The position numbers were made by a program, and so were the translations under genes. From NCBI GenBank assembly GCA_037179515.1, contig JAXCGZ010022645.1:337419-401418 (forward strand): a stretch of 64,000 bases of DNA, read 5' to 3'. How positions within the stretch are numbered: the stretch's first letter is position 1; each line of letters opens with the position of its first letter. The DNA is from Halocaridina rubra. Lineage: Eukaryota > Arthropoda > Malacostraca > Decapoda > Atyidae. This document shows, one piece after another, positions 55,295 to 64,000 of the stretch. The notes beneath the pieces are model-generated. The model ran no database searches, was not told where the DNA came from, and worked only from the letters and a program-made list of their open reading frames with translations.

Positions 55295-57304
55295 AGGAGA
55301 ATAAAAAGAAGTGAAGAGAGCAAGGAAGGGTGGATCGAGGATGGAAGAGACAATGAAAGATGTGAATGGACAGATGTTAAGAGGGAACGATGCAAGGAAA
55401 AGATGGGCAGAATATTTTGAGTGCTTGCTGAATGTTGAGGAAGATAGAGAGGCAGCTATAGTGGCAGTGGGAGGGGTTCAAGGGCCAGTAATGGGAGATG
55501 AAAATAAGAGAGAGATTACAAGAGAGGAGGTGAAAAGGGCATTGTATGAAGCGAAAGCAGGTAAAGCACCTGGAATGGATGGTGTGAGAGCGGAGATGTT
55601 GAAAGAAAGGGGTGTGACTGCATGGGAATGGTTAGTGAGAGTGTTTAATATATGCTTTATGTTGTCATTGGTGCCAGTGGAATGGGTGATTGCCTGTATA
55701 GTGCCCCTATACAAAGGTAAGGAAGATATGTATGAATGCAGTAATTTTAGGGGTATAAGTTTGTTGAGTGTGGTAGGAAAAGTGTATGGTAGGGTACTGG
55801 TTAATAGGATTAGGGATAAGACAGACTATGTGATTGCAGAAGTGCAGAGTGGTTTTAGGAGAGGTAGAGGTTGTATAGATCAGATTTTTATAGTTAGGCA
55901 GTTATGTGAGAAATATTTAGCAAAGGGTAAGGATGTGTATTTTGCACTTTTGGATCTGGAGAAAGCATATGATAGAGTTGATAGAGAGGCTATGTGGAAT
56001 GTTTTGAGATTATATGGAATCAATGGTAAATTGTTGCATGCAGTGAAGAGTTTGTATGAGGGTAGTAGAGCTTGTGTTAGGGTAGGGAATGAAGTGAGTG
56101 AGTGGTTTCCAGTGAGTGTGGGACTGAGACAGGGATGTGTGATGTCACCATGGCTGTTCAATTTGTATATTGATGGAGTTGTAAGAGAGGTGAATGAGCG
56201 AGTGCGTGGTCGAGGTTTGAGAATGGTAGATGGGGATGATAACGAGTGGGAGCTGAATCAGTTGCTGTTTGCAGATGATACTGTGGTGGTGGCAGATTCA
56301 GAGGAAAAGCTGTGTCAGTTAGTGTCAGAATTTGGAATGGTGTGTGAGAGAAGGAAGCTGCGAGTGAATGTGGGAAAGAGTAAGGTTATGAGGTGTACAA
56401 GAAATGAGGATGGCGCTGGATTGAATGTTATGTTGAATGGAGAGACACTTGAGGAAGTTGATCAGTTTAAGTATTTAGGCTCGGTTATAGCTGCAAATGG
56501 TGGAATGGAAGCAGATGTGTGTCACAGAGTGAATGAAGGATGTAAAGTGTTGGGTGCATTGAAAGGAGTGATGAAGAATAGAGGGTTGGAAATGAATGTT
56601 AAGAAAGTTTTGTAAGAGAAAGTGGTTGTGCCAACTGTGATGTATGGATCAGAGTTATGGGGTATGAAAGTAAGTGAGAGACAGAAACTAAATGTGTTTG
56701 AGATGAAATGCCTGAGGAGTATGATTGGTGTATAGCGATTGGATAGGGTTAGGAGTGAAGTGGTGAGAGCAAGAACGGGTGTGAGGAGAGAAATTGCAGC
56801 CAGAGTAGATATGAATGTTCTGAGATGGTTTGGCCATGTGGAAAGGATGGATGATGAAAGGCTGCTGAAAAAGGTGACGAATGCGAGAGTTGATGGGAGA
56901 AATGCTAGAGGGAGACCTAGGTTTGGATGGATGGATGGAGTAAGGAGAGCCCTGAATGATAGGAGGATGGATGTGAGGGAAGCAAGCGAGCATGCTAGGA
57001 ATAGGAATGAGTGGCGAGCGATTGTAACGCGGCTCTCATGGACATCTGCTGTTACCACGGGGCTGCATCTTACAGAGATAGCCCTGTGGTAGGGGCAGGA
57101 GGAGGAGCTGGCAGTTGTGAAGCGACACAGGTTGTGGAAGAGCCGGGAGGATGGGCTGTGGCACTCCAGCAGTGCCATCTGAACGGTCGCTAGCTCCCTC
57201 GTCATTGCCCATAGAGCAAAGTAATCCCCCTATTTGTTTTCCTTTCTTGATTTCGGCTACCCCCCAATTAAAGGGGGAAACAGCCAAGGTATATGTATGT
57301 ATGT
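55295..57304 (+). mobile_element. RTE-like non-LTR retrotransposon inserted in T4
   Basis: Bounded by a perfect 7-bp target duplication AGTATTG (55288-55294 and 57305-57311). 5'-truncated, with no endonuclease. The 3' end contains GGCTACCCCCCAATTAAAGG and a tail GGTATATGTATGTATG. The reverse-transcriptase motifs (GLRQGCVMSPWLFNLYIDG) and the tail region GRPRFGWMDGV differ from the CR1/L2-type LINEs and fit the RTE-like group. Confidence 0.88.
55311..57010 (+). pseudogene. RTE-like reverse transcriptase (truncated, two stops)
   Basis: Reads KAPGMDGVRAEMLK, FRGISLLSVVGKVYGR, motif A FALLDLEKAYDRVD, motif B VGLRQGCVMSPWLF, motif C LLFADDTVVV, then LRVNVGKSKVM and FKYLGSVI. An ochre stop follows NVKKVL at about 56613 and a second stop follows MIGV at about 56734. 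Beyond these the frame continues with WFGHVERMDDERLLKKV, GRPRFGWMDGVRRAL and NEWRAIV. Without the endonuclease and with two stops it cannot support its own movement. Confidence 0.88.
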
Positions 57305-58300
57305 AGTATTGCATCATGTGAAATACTGTCCGATAGCGTACAGTGTATTGGGGTCGCACTAGGTGAGCTAGCATATATTAAAATTTCCAGTAGTTTCATG
57401 ATTGTATTGATAAAAAAAATTTATTTTTAGCCTAAGAATAATAAAACAGTAAAAAATAGTAAAAAACATAAATACTAACAGCATTGCACCATGTAAAATA
57501 CGATATCTGTATCAGCGTTTCGGAAAACGAAAAGGGACGCACCTACGTCAGCTAGTGAATATTAAAATTTTCAGTATTTTATTGATAAAACAAGTATTTC
57601 CTAGCCTAAGAGTAATAAAACAGTAAAAAATAGTAAAAAACATAAATTTAGAAATATAACTCACAGTATTGCATTATGTGAAATACTGTCTGATAGCATA
57701 CAATGTATTGGGGTCGCACCTACGTGAGCTAGCATATATTAAAATTTCCAGTAGTTTCATGATTTAATTGATAAAAAAAATGTATTTCTTAGCCTAAGAA
57801 TAATAAAACAGTAAAAAATAGTAAAACAGTAAAAAATAGTAAAAAACATAAATACTAACAGTATTGCACCATGTAAAATATGATACCGCTATCAGCGTTT
57901 CGAAAAACGAAAAGGGTTGACCTACGTCAGCTAGTGAATATTAAAATTTTCATTATTTTATTGATAAAACAAGTATTTCCTAGCCTAAGAGTAATAAAAC
58001 AGTAAAAAATAGTAAAAAACATAAATTTAGATATAAAACTCACAGTATTGCATCATGTGAAATACTGTCCGATAGCGTACAATGTATTGGGGTTGCACCT
58101 ACGTGAGCTAGCATATATTAAAATTTCCAGTAGTTTCATGATTTTATCGATAAAAAAACACATTTCTTAGCCTAAAAACAATAAAACAGTAAAAAATAGT
58201 AAAAAACATAAATACTAACAGTACTGCACCACGTAAAATACGATACCGCTATCAGCGTTTCGGAAAACGCAAAGGCTCTCACCTACGTGAGATAATTCAT
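57305..58300 (+). repeat. Tandem repeats in the Tigger D 5' region
   Basis: Alternating A and B subunits, about 175-200 bp each, together a higher-order period of about 378 bp. Each subunit contains ACCTACGT(G/C)AG(C/A)TAG (near 57352, 57542, 57717, 57919, 58096, 58281), AATAATAAAACAGTAAAAAATAG and GTATTGCA(C/T)CATGT. The same repeats occur in T1, T2 and T3. Confidence 0.85.
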
Positions 58301-58527
58301 GGAATGCTATTGGCTGAAAGGTCGGGAGACGACGAATCACAGAATTGTTTTTCTGTATGTTCTGTATCATGGGGTCTAATTGGCTTTTTCATTGAAGTTT
58401 GGTTCTCCCACCATCTTCCATTGTCTCGCCTCACTCGTTCAGTCTAACTCACGTGTGCGCCGTTCACGTTGTGCTTATTAATACGTTTTGCTTGTGATTT
58501 TTTTTCTCGCATAATTTAACCTTTGCA

Positions 58528-60285
58528 ATGCCTCCCAAGCATCCTTCATCTTCTAAGGCTTCTGGTAGTCAGCCTAAGCGGCAAAGGAGGATGTTAACCA
58601 TAATAGATAAGGTGAAACTCTTAGATATGCTTAAAGAAGGGAAAAGGTTTACGGTTGTCGGCCGCTATTTTGGCCTAAATGAATCTACTGTTCGCTACAT
58701 CAAAAACGACAAGGCAAGATCAGGAAAACAACAAGTATTTCTTTTAATAAATCAGTGAAGAGGGTCGTAACATCCCACAATAAGGCAGTAGTGCGGATGG
58801 AAGCTGGTTTGGCCGTGTGGATTGCTGATTGCAGAAAGAAAAACATCAGCTTAGACAGCAATATCACAAACAAAGGCGAAGAAGCTGTACGAGACATTCG
58901 CTACAAACGAACCCGTCGACGACAGTGGCGACCGTGGAGAGGAGGAGGGGAGAGAAGATATCGACGACCCACAACCAGGACCTTCCTGCGATTCTCCACC
59001 GAGGATACAATCGTTCATTGCTAGCAAGGGATGGTTCGCTAAATTTCAAAAACGCTATGGCCTAAAAAGCGCTTCGGTTTATGGAGAAGCTGCCTCTGCA
59101 GATACAGCTGCCGCAGAAAATTACGTGAACAACGACTTCAAGAAAATTATCGCCGAAGGGGAATATGCTCTTGAGCAAGTCTTCAACATGGATGAGACTG
59201 GGTTATTTTGGAAGAGAATGCCATCTCGCACTTTTCTCTTCAAGGAAGAAGCTAAAGCCCCGGGACTTAAAGCGCACAAAGCTCGCGTTACCCTCATCAT
59301 GTAAGGGAATGCTGCAGGCTTCATGTTAAAGCCCGGGCTTATCTACAAGTCAAAGAACCCTAGGGCTTTGAAGAATAAAAACAAGAATCTGCTGCCAGTG
59401 TATTGGATGCATAACCCTAAGGCCTGGATCATGAAAAGCCTCACATCGGACTGGTTTCACCAATGCTCTATCCCTCAGGTCAAAATTTATCTTGCAGAAA
59501 AAGGACTTGAATTTAGAGTCCTTCTTTTGATGGATAATGCAACTAATCTCGAATATGACGGTGTTCAAGTAGAGTTCCTGCAACCGAATATGACGTCACT
59601 GATTCAGCCTATGGATCAAGGCATTATTCATGCATTCAAGTCCCTCTACACACGAAATGCCCTGGCGAACCTGGTTGAATCCATGGATTCGGACAAAGAA
59701 TTCTCAATGAAGACTTACTGGCGTAATTACACGATTGCCACATGCCTTCAAAATATTCAGAATGCAATCAAAGAGATGAAGTCGGCCACAATCAATGCCA
59801 GCTGGAAGAAATTGTGGCCTGAAGTCATCCACGACTACAAGGGATTTGCTCCTGACGAAGTCCATAACTCGGCAGTTGCGAAAGCTGTGAAGTTGGCTGC
59901 ATTGCTAGGAGGAGAAGGCTTCAAAGATATGACTCATGAAGATGTGAATGAACTAATTGACTGCCACTCGCAGCCTTTGAGTGATGAAGACTTGGAAGAA
60001 ATGACAAAATCAGCAGGCGAAGAAGAGGAAGAAGAACTTCAGGAAACGCACGAAGAAATTGAAGAACCTGGCCTTACACTCCAACGTCTGGCAGCCATAT
60101 ATGAACATGTGAAAGCAGCCCAAAAACTCTCGCTGGAACATGACGATAATATGGTTCGTTCGGTGACCTTCTGCAATATTATCGACGATGCCATGGCTCC
60201 TTACCAGACCATCTTCGCACAAAAGAAGAAACAGCGACAGCAACTCTCCATTACCATGTTCTTCTCCCCCAAAAAGCAGCCGTAA
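58528..60285 (+). pseudogene. Tigger D transposase (frameshifted)
   Basis: A pogo/Tigger DDE transposase that would excise and reinsert the element at TA sites. The ATG at 58528 gives MPPKHPSSSKASGSQPKR and the helix-turn-helix KMLTI-type block with GLNESTVRYIKND. The frame shifts near 58730 and again near 58865-59020. It then reads SKGWFAKFQKRYG (second DNA-binding module), EQVFNMDETGLFWKRMP (first catalytic Asp), an in-frame TAA at 59302-59304, LLLMDNA (second Asp, about 59530) and LIQPMDQGIIHAFKSLY (third Asp, about 59605). It ends in an acidic tail and FFSPKKQP at 60285. The three aspartates remain, so the decay is recent, but no intact protein can be made. Confidence 0.9.
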
Positions 60286-60737
60286 AGCTGTTATTGGCTG
60301 CGAAATAATTTCCTCAGGGGTCAACAAACGTCATTACCACCTCATTCACGATAATTTTACCTATCACGTATATATATATTTACGTTGCATGCTGTTACTT
60401 ATAAAGCAAAGGGTGGTTTCTTAACAGTGCAGGGAGGGTTTATACAGTAAACGTAAAAATAATTGCAAAATACCTATGTACATGAGTATGTCATGTCTTT
60501 ACCACCTCATTCACAGTAAGTTAATCTAACACTTTCATATAAATTTACACTTGTATGCTGTTATTTATGAAGTAAAGGGTGGTTTGTTAACAGTACAGGG
60601 AGGGTTTATACAGTTTATACAGTGTAAACGTAAAAATAAATTAAAATATCTATGTACATATAGGGTGATCCTACTTCGCGAAATTCCTGTCTCGCGCCGG
60701 GTCCCGGAACCGAACCTTCGCGATAATCGAAGGAACA

Positions 60738-60740
<3 letters not shown>

Positions 60741-60827
<87 letters not shown>
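60741..60827. repeat. (TA)n
   Basis: TA repeat joining T4 and T5. Confidence 0.98.
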
Positions 60828-60829
<2 letters not shown>

Positions 60830-61115
60830 TGTGGTACCTCTAGTTACGAAATTAATCCGTTCCTAAACCTCGTTCGTGAGTCAAAAAGTTCGTAACTCAA
60901 AACAATTTGTCCAATTGAAATTAATGTAATTTTAATGAATCCATTCCCCAGCCCCAGAAATATACCTTTTCAAGTTTTTTTATGGGCATAAACATGTATA
61001 AATACACCTGTAATAGAAAAATTACCATTAATAATAGAAAGAAATTCTACTCTACTAAAATAAAACACGGTACAGTACTGTATCTACCTTTGTGGCTGAT
61101 TGCTGCTGGAACACG

Positions 61116-61163
61116 TGGAGGAGGAGGAGGAGGAGGAGGAGGAGGAGGAGGAGGAGGAGGAGG
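61116..61163. repeat. (GGA)n
   Basis: GGA repeat inside T5, downstream of the transposase gene. Confidence 0.97.
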
Positions 61164-61311
61164 ACTACTCCTTCAAGGGAGAATCCCAACGCAAAAAAGC
61201 ATTGGGCTGCTGTTCAGGTACAGGCTGTATTTATGGTGTTTTCTCTCTGTGTTCTCTTTTGGAAGGGGGCTTTCTGGCTGGTATTGGGACAAGAAAACGA
61301 TCCAGAGAAAA

Positions 61312-62915
61312 TCATCTTTTTCTTTGCTGATAAATTTGTCTAATATGAGACATCACATTGTCATTTAAAATGTTCAATGCTCTGTTGCTCACAGTTTTGT
61401 CCGAATGATGAGTCTCAATGAAAGCCTGCACATCATTCCACTTACTAAAAATTTCTTTAAACTTTTCACTTGAAACCTCTATCCTCTCATCTCCCTCCTC
61501 CACTAATTCCTCTTTGAAGAGTCTTTACCTGTTCAAGTTGCAACTCCAGAAGTTCTTCTATGGCGAGTTCTTGTTTGAGGTCCTCCACCAGCACCTCCAC
61601 ATCCTCCTCAATAACCTCCAAGCCCAAACTTTTGCCCGTGGCTACAATCTCGTTCACTATTTTAATAGCTATCTCCTGCTTGAAACCCTCGAAGTCTCTA
61701 TCAGCTACACAACCAGGCCAAAGTTTCCTCCAGGCAGAGTTCAACGTGTGGTAAGAGATCTACTTCCCTGCCTTGTCAATTAGGCCAATACAGTGAAGGA
61801 TATTGAAGTGGTCTTTCCAGAATCAACAATAGGTCAAATTCGTGACGTTGGTGGGTGACCTGGAAACACCTGGCAAAAAGACCCTTTGTATACAGCTTCT
61901 TGAAATTTGAAATGACTTGCTGGTCCATGGGCTGGAGGAGAGGAGTGGTGTTGGGATGCAGAAATATGATTTTTATGAAGTCGTATTCTATAGCAAGGTC
62001 ATCAAAAGACACTTAAGGGGCAAACCTTTTTCTTCAAGATATTTCTTCACAGCTGGCACAAAAACTTCAGTCAACCATTCTACGAATAGGATGTGTGTTA
62101 CCCCAGCCTTTGTATTCAACCTCCACATTACCAGAGGTCTAGCCTTCAACACATTATTGCACTTAAAAACGTGTGGATTTTCAGAATGGTAGACTAATAG
62201 AGGCTTAATCTTGCAATCCTCACTTGCATTAGCGCACAATAAAAGTGCATGCCTGACCTTCATTTTGTGACCAGGCAGTGCCTTCTCCTTTTAGGTTATG
62301 TAAGTCCTTTTAGGCATTTTCTTTCAAAACAGTCCTGCTTCATCACAGTTAAAAACTTGCTGTGGGGCGTAACATTCACTTTCGATAAATTTAGCGAATT
62401 CTAGCACATAGGCATCCGCTGCCTTTTGGTCCGAACTAGCTGCCTCTCATTACCAAACAACAATATGAATTCCAGTTCGTTAATGAAATTTACAAAACCA
62501 GCCTTTACTTACTTTAAATTCATCAATTATAGCACCACTAGCACTCGGAGTGTTCGCTACTAAATCATGGTGGATCTGTAGAGCCTTCATGAATATTATA
62601 GTCTCAATAACACTATTTCCAGCAAGTTCCTTTTCATTTATCCAAACTAACAGTAATTTTTCTACCTCTTCTATGATCTGAGACCTATGCTTCACAAAAA
62701 TACTAACTCCTTTAGCCACGTTAGATGCCTTTAAGACCTCTTTATTCCTAAAATAAGTACAGAATGTCGATTTCGCCATGTTATACTGCGTGGCGAGAAC
62801 AGATACAAGAACACCGTTCTCATGTTTAGCTATTACTTCTTTCTTCGTTTCCACTGCAATATGTTTAGGCTTTTTAATGCCTATCACTAACACACTTAAC
62901 CTTAGGAGCCAAAAT
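61312..62915 (-). pseudogene. T5 transposase (frameshifted)
   Basis: Minus-strand Tigger transposase in several frames. In order: KKEVIAKHENGVLVSVLATQ and KSTFCTYFRNKEVLKASN (helix-turn-helix), KGWFCKFH, then a decayed stretch with an FxxDEAGLF-type first catalytic segment (about 62330), KIKPLLVYHSENPHVFK, then FLHPNTTPLLQPMDQQVI (third Asp, about 61930), WRKLWPGCVADRDFEGF, LGLEVIEEDVEVLVEDL and the C-terminal EIFSKWNDVQAFIE. Breaks lie near 62480, 62264, 61990, 61776 and 61500. The second Asp segment is eroded to LLMTLL, apparently by a frameshift. Confidence 0.87.
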
Positions 62916-63181
62916 GAGGGCTAGCTTAAAGTAAAATGCAAAAACAATGGAAATCCATATTGAGAGAACTATGAACAAACTTCACAATCCAGGCACCAAT
63001 GCAGAACGGAGAGCAAACACGCGGTCGGCCAGATAGATGAGCATGTGTATGCACGTTCGTACCTCGAGGCTTGTTCGTGGGTTGATGCAAAATTTTGCTA
63101 GTAAATTGTGTTCATAGGTCGATTTGTCCATAGGTGGTGGTGTTCGTAGGTGGAGGTGGCAGTGTGTGTGTGTCTATATAT

Positions 63182-63303
63182 ATAAGTATAGCAGATATAA
63201 GCTATAAGGTTGGGTTCCTTTTAACCTTCTGTGGTGTAGTGGTAGCGCCTTGACTTAGTAATCATAAGTCCTAGGTTCGAGTCCCGGTCGGGGTAAAAAA
63301 TGA

Positions 63304-63305
<2 letters not shown>
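63182..63305 (+). repeat. Single partial unit of the 277-bp tRNA-like repeat
   Basis: Matches the array at 21,440-21,560: AGTATAGCAGATATAAGC, the A-box-like TAGTGGTAGCG and B-box GGTTCGAGTCC, ending AATGATTCAT directly against (TA)n. The body part of the unit is missing. Confidence 0.88.

Positions 63306-63393
<88 letters not shown>
63306..63393. repeat. (TA)n
   Basis: TA repeat between the tRNA-like unit and a Tigger-like terminus. Confidence 0.98.
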
Positions 63394-63396
<3 letters not shown>

Positions 63397-63754
63397 ACCC
63401 CTTGCTATATTGCGGTTCACCTATCGCAAATTCAGTGCATCGCGGATTTTTTGTGGGAAAAAAAAAAAATCTTTTTTTTTGTAGATGATTATGACACCAG
63501 GTCGAGTAAAGGAATTATAAAATAAAACAGCCTTTATCAGGCTGTAAAGAGAAACAGAGATGGAGAGTGTAATGGCCTGTCAGATGTGAATGGATTATAA
63601 AAGATGTGTAATGAATATCCAATTCTCTGCTGGGTTTTAATATACTTCTGCATTACTTTCATGATGTTTATTCCAAAAATTCTCCTTAGATCTTATTATC
63701 ATTATTATTATTAATATGATTATTATTATTATTATCAATATGATGATGATGATG

Positions 63755-63805
<51 letters not shown>

Positions 63806-63860
63806 GGTGACAATAATTTTCCTTTGATGATGATTGTGGAGATTATTATTATTATTACTA

Positions 63861-63894
<34 letters not shown>

Positions 63895-64000
63895 GGGCTC
63901 ATCATTGTTTGTACGTCTGTTGGTTTATTTACTTATTTACTGTGTACAGTGCCCCTCCCTAGATGGCTGGGACAAAGAGTGTGTGGAGGGTTGGGTACAA
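63394..64000 (+). mobile_element. Left arm of a second foldback element E
   Basis: Starts GTAACCCCTTGCTATATTGCGG and continues with the same arm as 34806-35150 (GACACCAGG, AAATAAAACAGCCTTTAT, AGAGAAACAGAGATGGAGAG, AATTCTCTGCTGGGTTTTAA), then long (ATT)n/(ATG)n at 63700-63892. The rest lies beyond the window. Confidence 0.82.
63700..63892. repeat. (ATT)n-rich microsatellite
   Basis: ATT runs mixed with ATG and interrupted by a short unique segment containing CAATAATTTTCCTTTGATGA. Confidence 0.95.

Larger units (their letters stand above)
55045..60740 (+). mobile_element. Tigger D, most complete copy T4 (with nested RTE-like LINE)
   Basis: Ends CAGTGATCCTTTGCTCTATC and ...CGATAATCGAAGGAACACTG, both bordered by TA. 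Order: terminal repeat, tandem 5' repeats (split by the LINE at 55295-57304), promoter-proximal region, transposase pseudogene, 3' untranslated region. Without the LINE it is about 3.7 kb. The other D copies in the window are deletion derivatives of this layout. Confidence 0.9.
60828..63163 (-). mobile_element. Tigger-like element T5
   Basis: Left end CTGTGGTACCTCTAGTTACG and right end (reversed) CACTGCCACCTCCACCTACG are imperfect inverted repeats, with the subterminal AATTTGTCCAATTGAAATTA block common to this group. It contains a nearly full-length but broken transposase gene on the minus strand and a (GGA)n near its 3' part. It is a different family from Tigger D and the closest relative of T6. 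Confidence 0.87.

Noticed and set aside
55880..57205. Minus-strand open frames opposite the RTE-like LINE, up to 227 residues
   Set aside because: Antisense to a recognised reverse transcriptase; no motif of their own.
59323..60285. Separate 320-residue gene
   Set aside because: It is the downstream part of the T4 transposase after an in-frame stop at 59302-59304; the catalytic segments continue across the stop in the same frame.

Overview
The window looks like repeat-rich nuclear DNA from an arthropod, most plausibly a decapod crustacean (inference from repeat composition; no single diagnostic gene). There are no bacterial operons. The only convincing host gene is one minus-strand coding exon of a beta-1,3-glycosyltransferase (family GT31) at 46546-47546, with a splice acceptor at its 5' edge. 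The upstream exons were not found, so 47.5-64 kb may be its intron. Nearly everything else is transposon-derived or simple repeat. At least 19 long (TA)n tracts punctuate the sequence, usually where a transposon or tRNA-like repeat begins or ends.

Region by region. 1-10.9 kb: a cluster of CR1/L2-group non-LTR retrotransposons ('LINE A') joined almost without spacers. It includes one copy with intact ORF1 and ORF2 (1766-5670), a 5'-truncated tandem copy, and several minus-strand copies. 12.45-15.7 kb: a decayed LINE A copy. 18.0-23.2 kb: a decayed Tigger/pogo transposon ('H') interrupted by another Tigger-like element ('F'), which itself carries a 2.2-kb inverted array of 277-bp units with a tRNA-like core. 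22.5-27.2 kb and 36.5-39.7 kb are diverged copies of one segment; the first copy has gained a deleted gypsy-type LTR element and the second has a huge (TA)n. 27.4-28.2 kb: tRNA-like SINE hairpins among (TA)n. 28.3-31.2 kb: two copies of a non-autonomous element carrying a 180-bp tandem repeat (a third is inverted at 53.8-55.0 kb). 31.2-34.7 kb: Tigger 'D' deletion copy T1 with a second CR1-like LINE ('LINE B') inserted in it. 34.8-36.5 kb: a foldback element. 39.7-42.99 kb: LINE A/SINE/LINE B fragments, then a Tigger deletion derivative (T6). 43.3-44.6 kb: a pogo-like element with an internally duplicated transposase fragment. 44.7 kb: a SINE with a perfect 13-bp target duplication. 46.5-47.5 kb: the GT31 exon. 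50.6-64 kb: a chain of Tigger elements (T2, T3, the 180-bp element, T4 with a nested RTE-like LINE, T5, a foldback arm), most of them joined through (TA)n.

The genes do not form a pathway. The visible biology is transposon biology: LINEs that could supply reverse transcriptase to the SINEs, Tigger transposases (all broken here) that could once have mobilised the deleted Tigger relatives, and TA dinucleotides serving both as Tigger target sites and as microsatellite seeds. Boundaries are approximate unless a target duplication or terminal repeat is stated; all homology calls come from motif recognition and comparison within the window, not from database searches.
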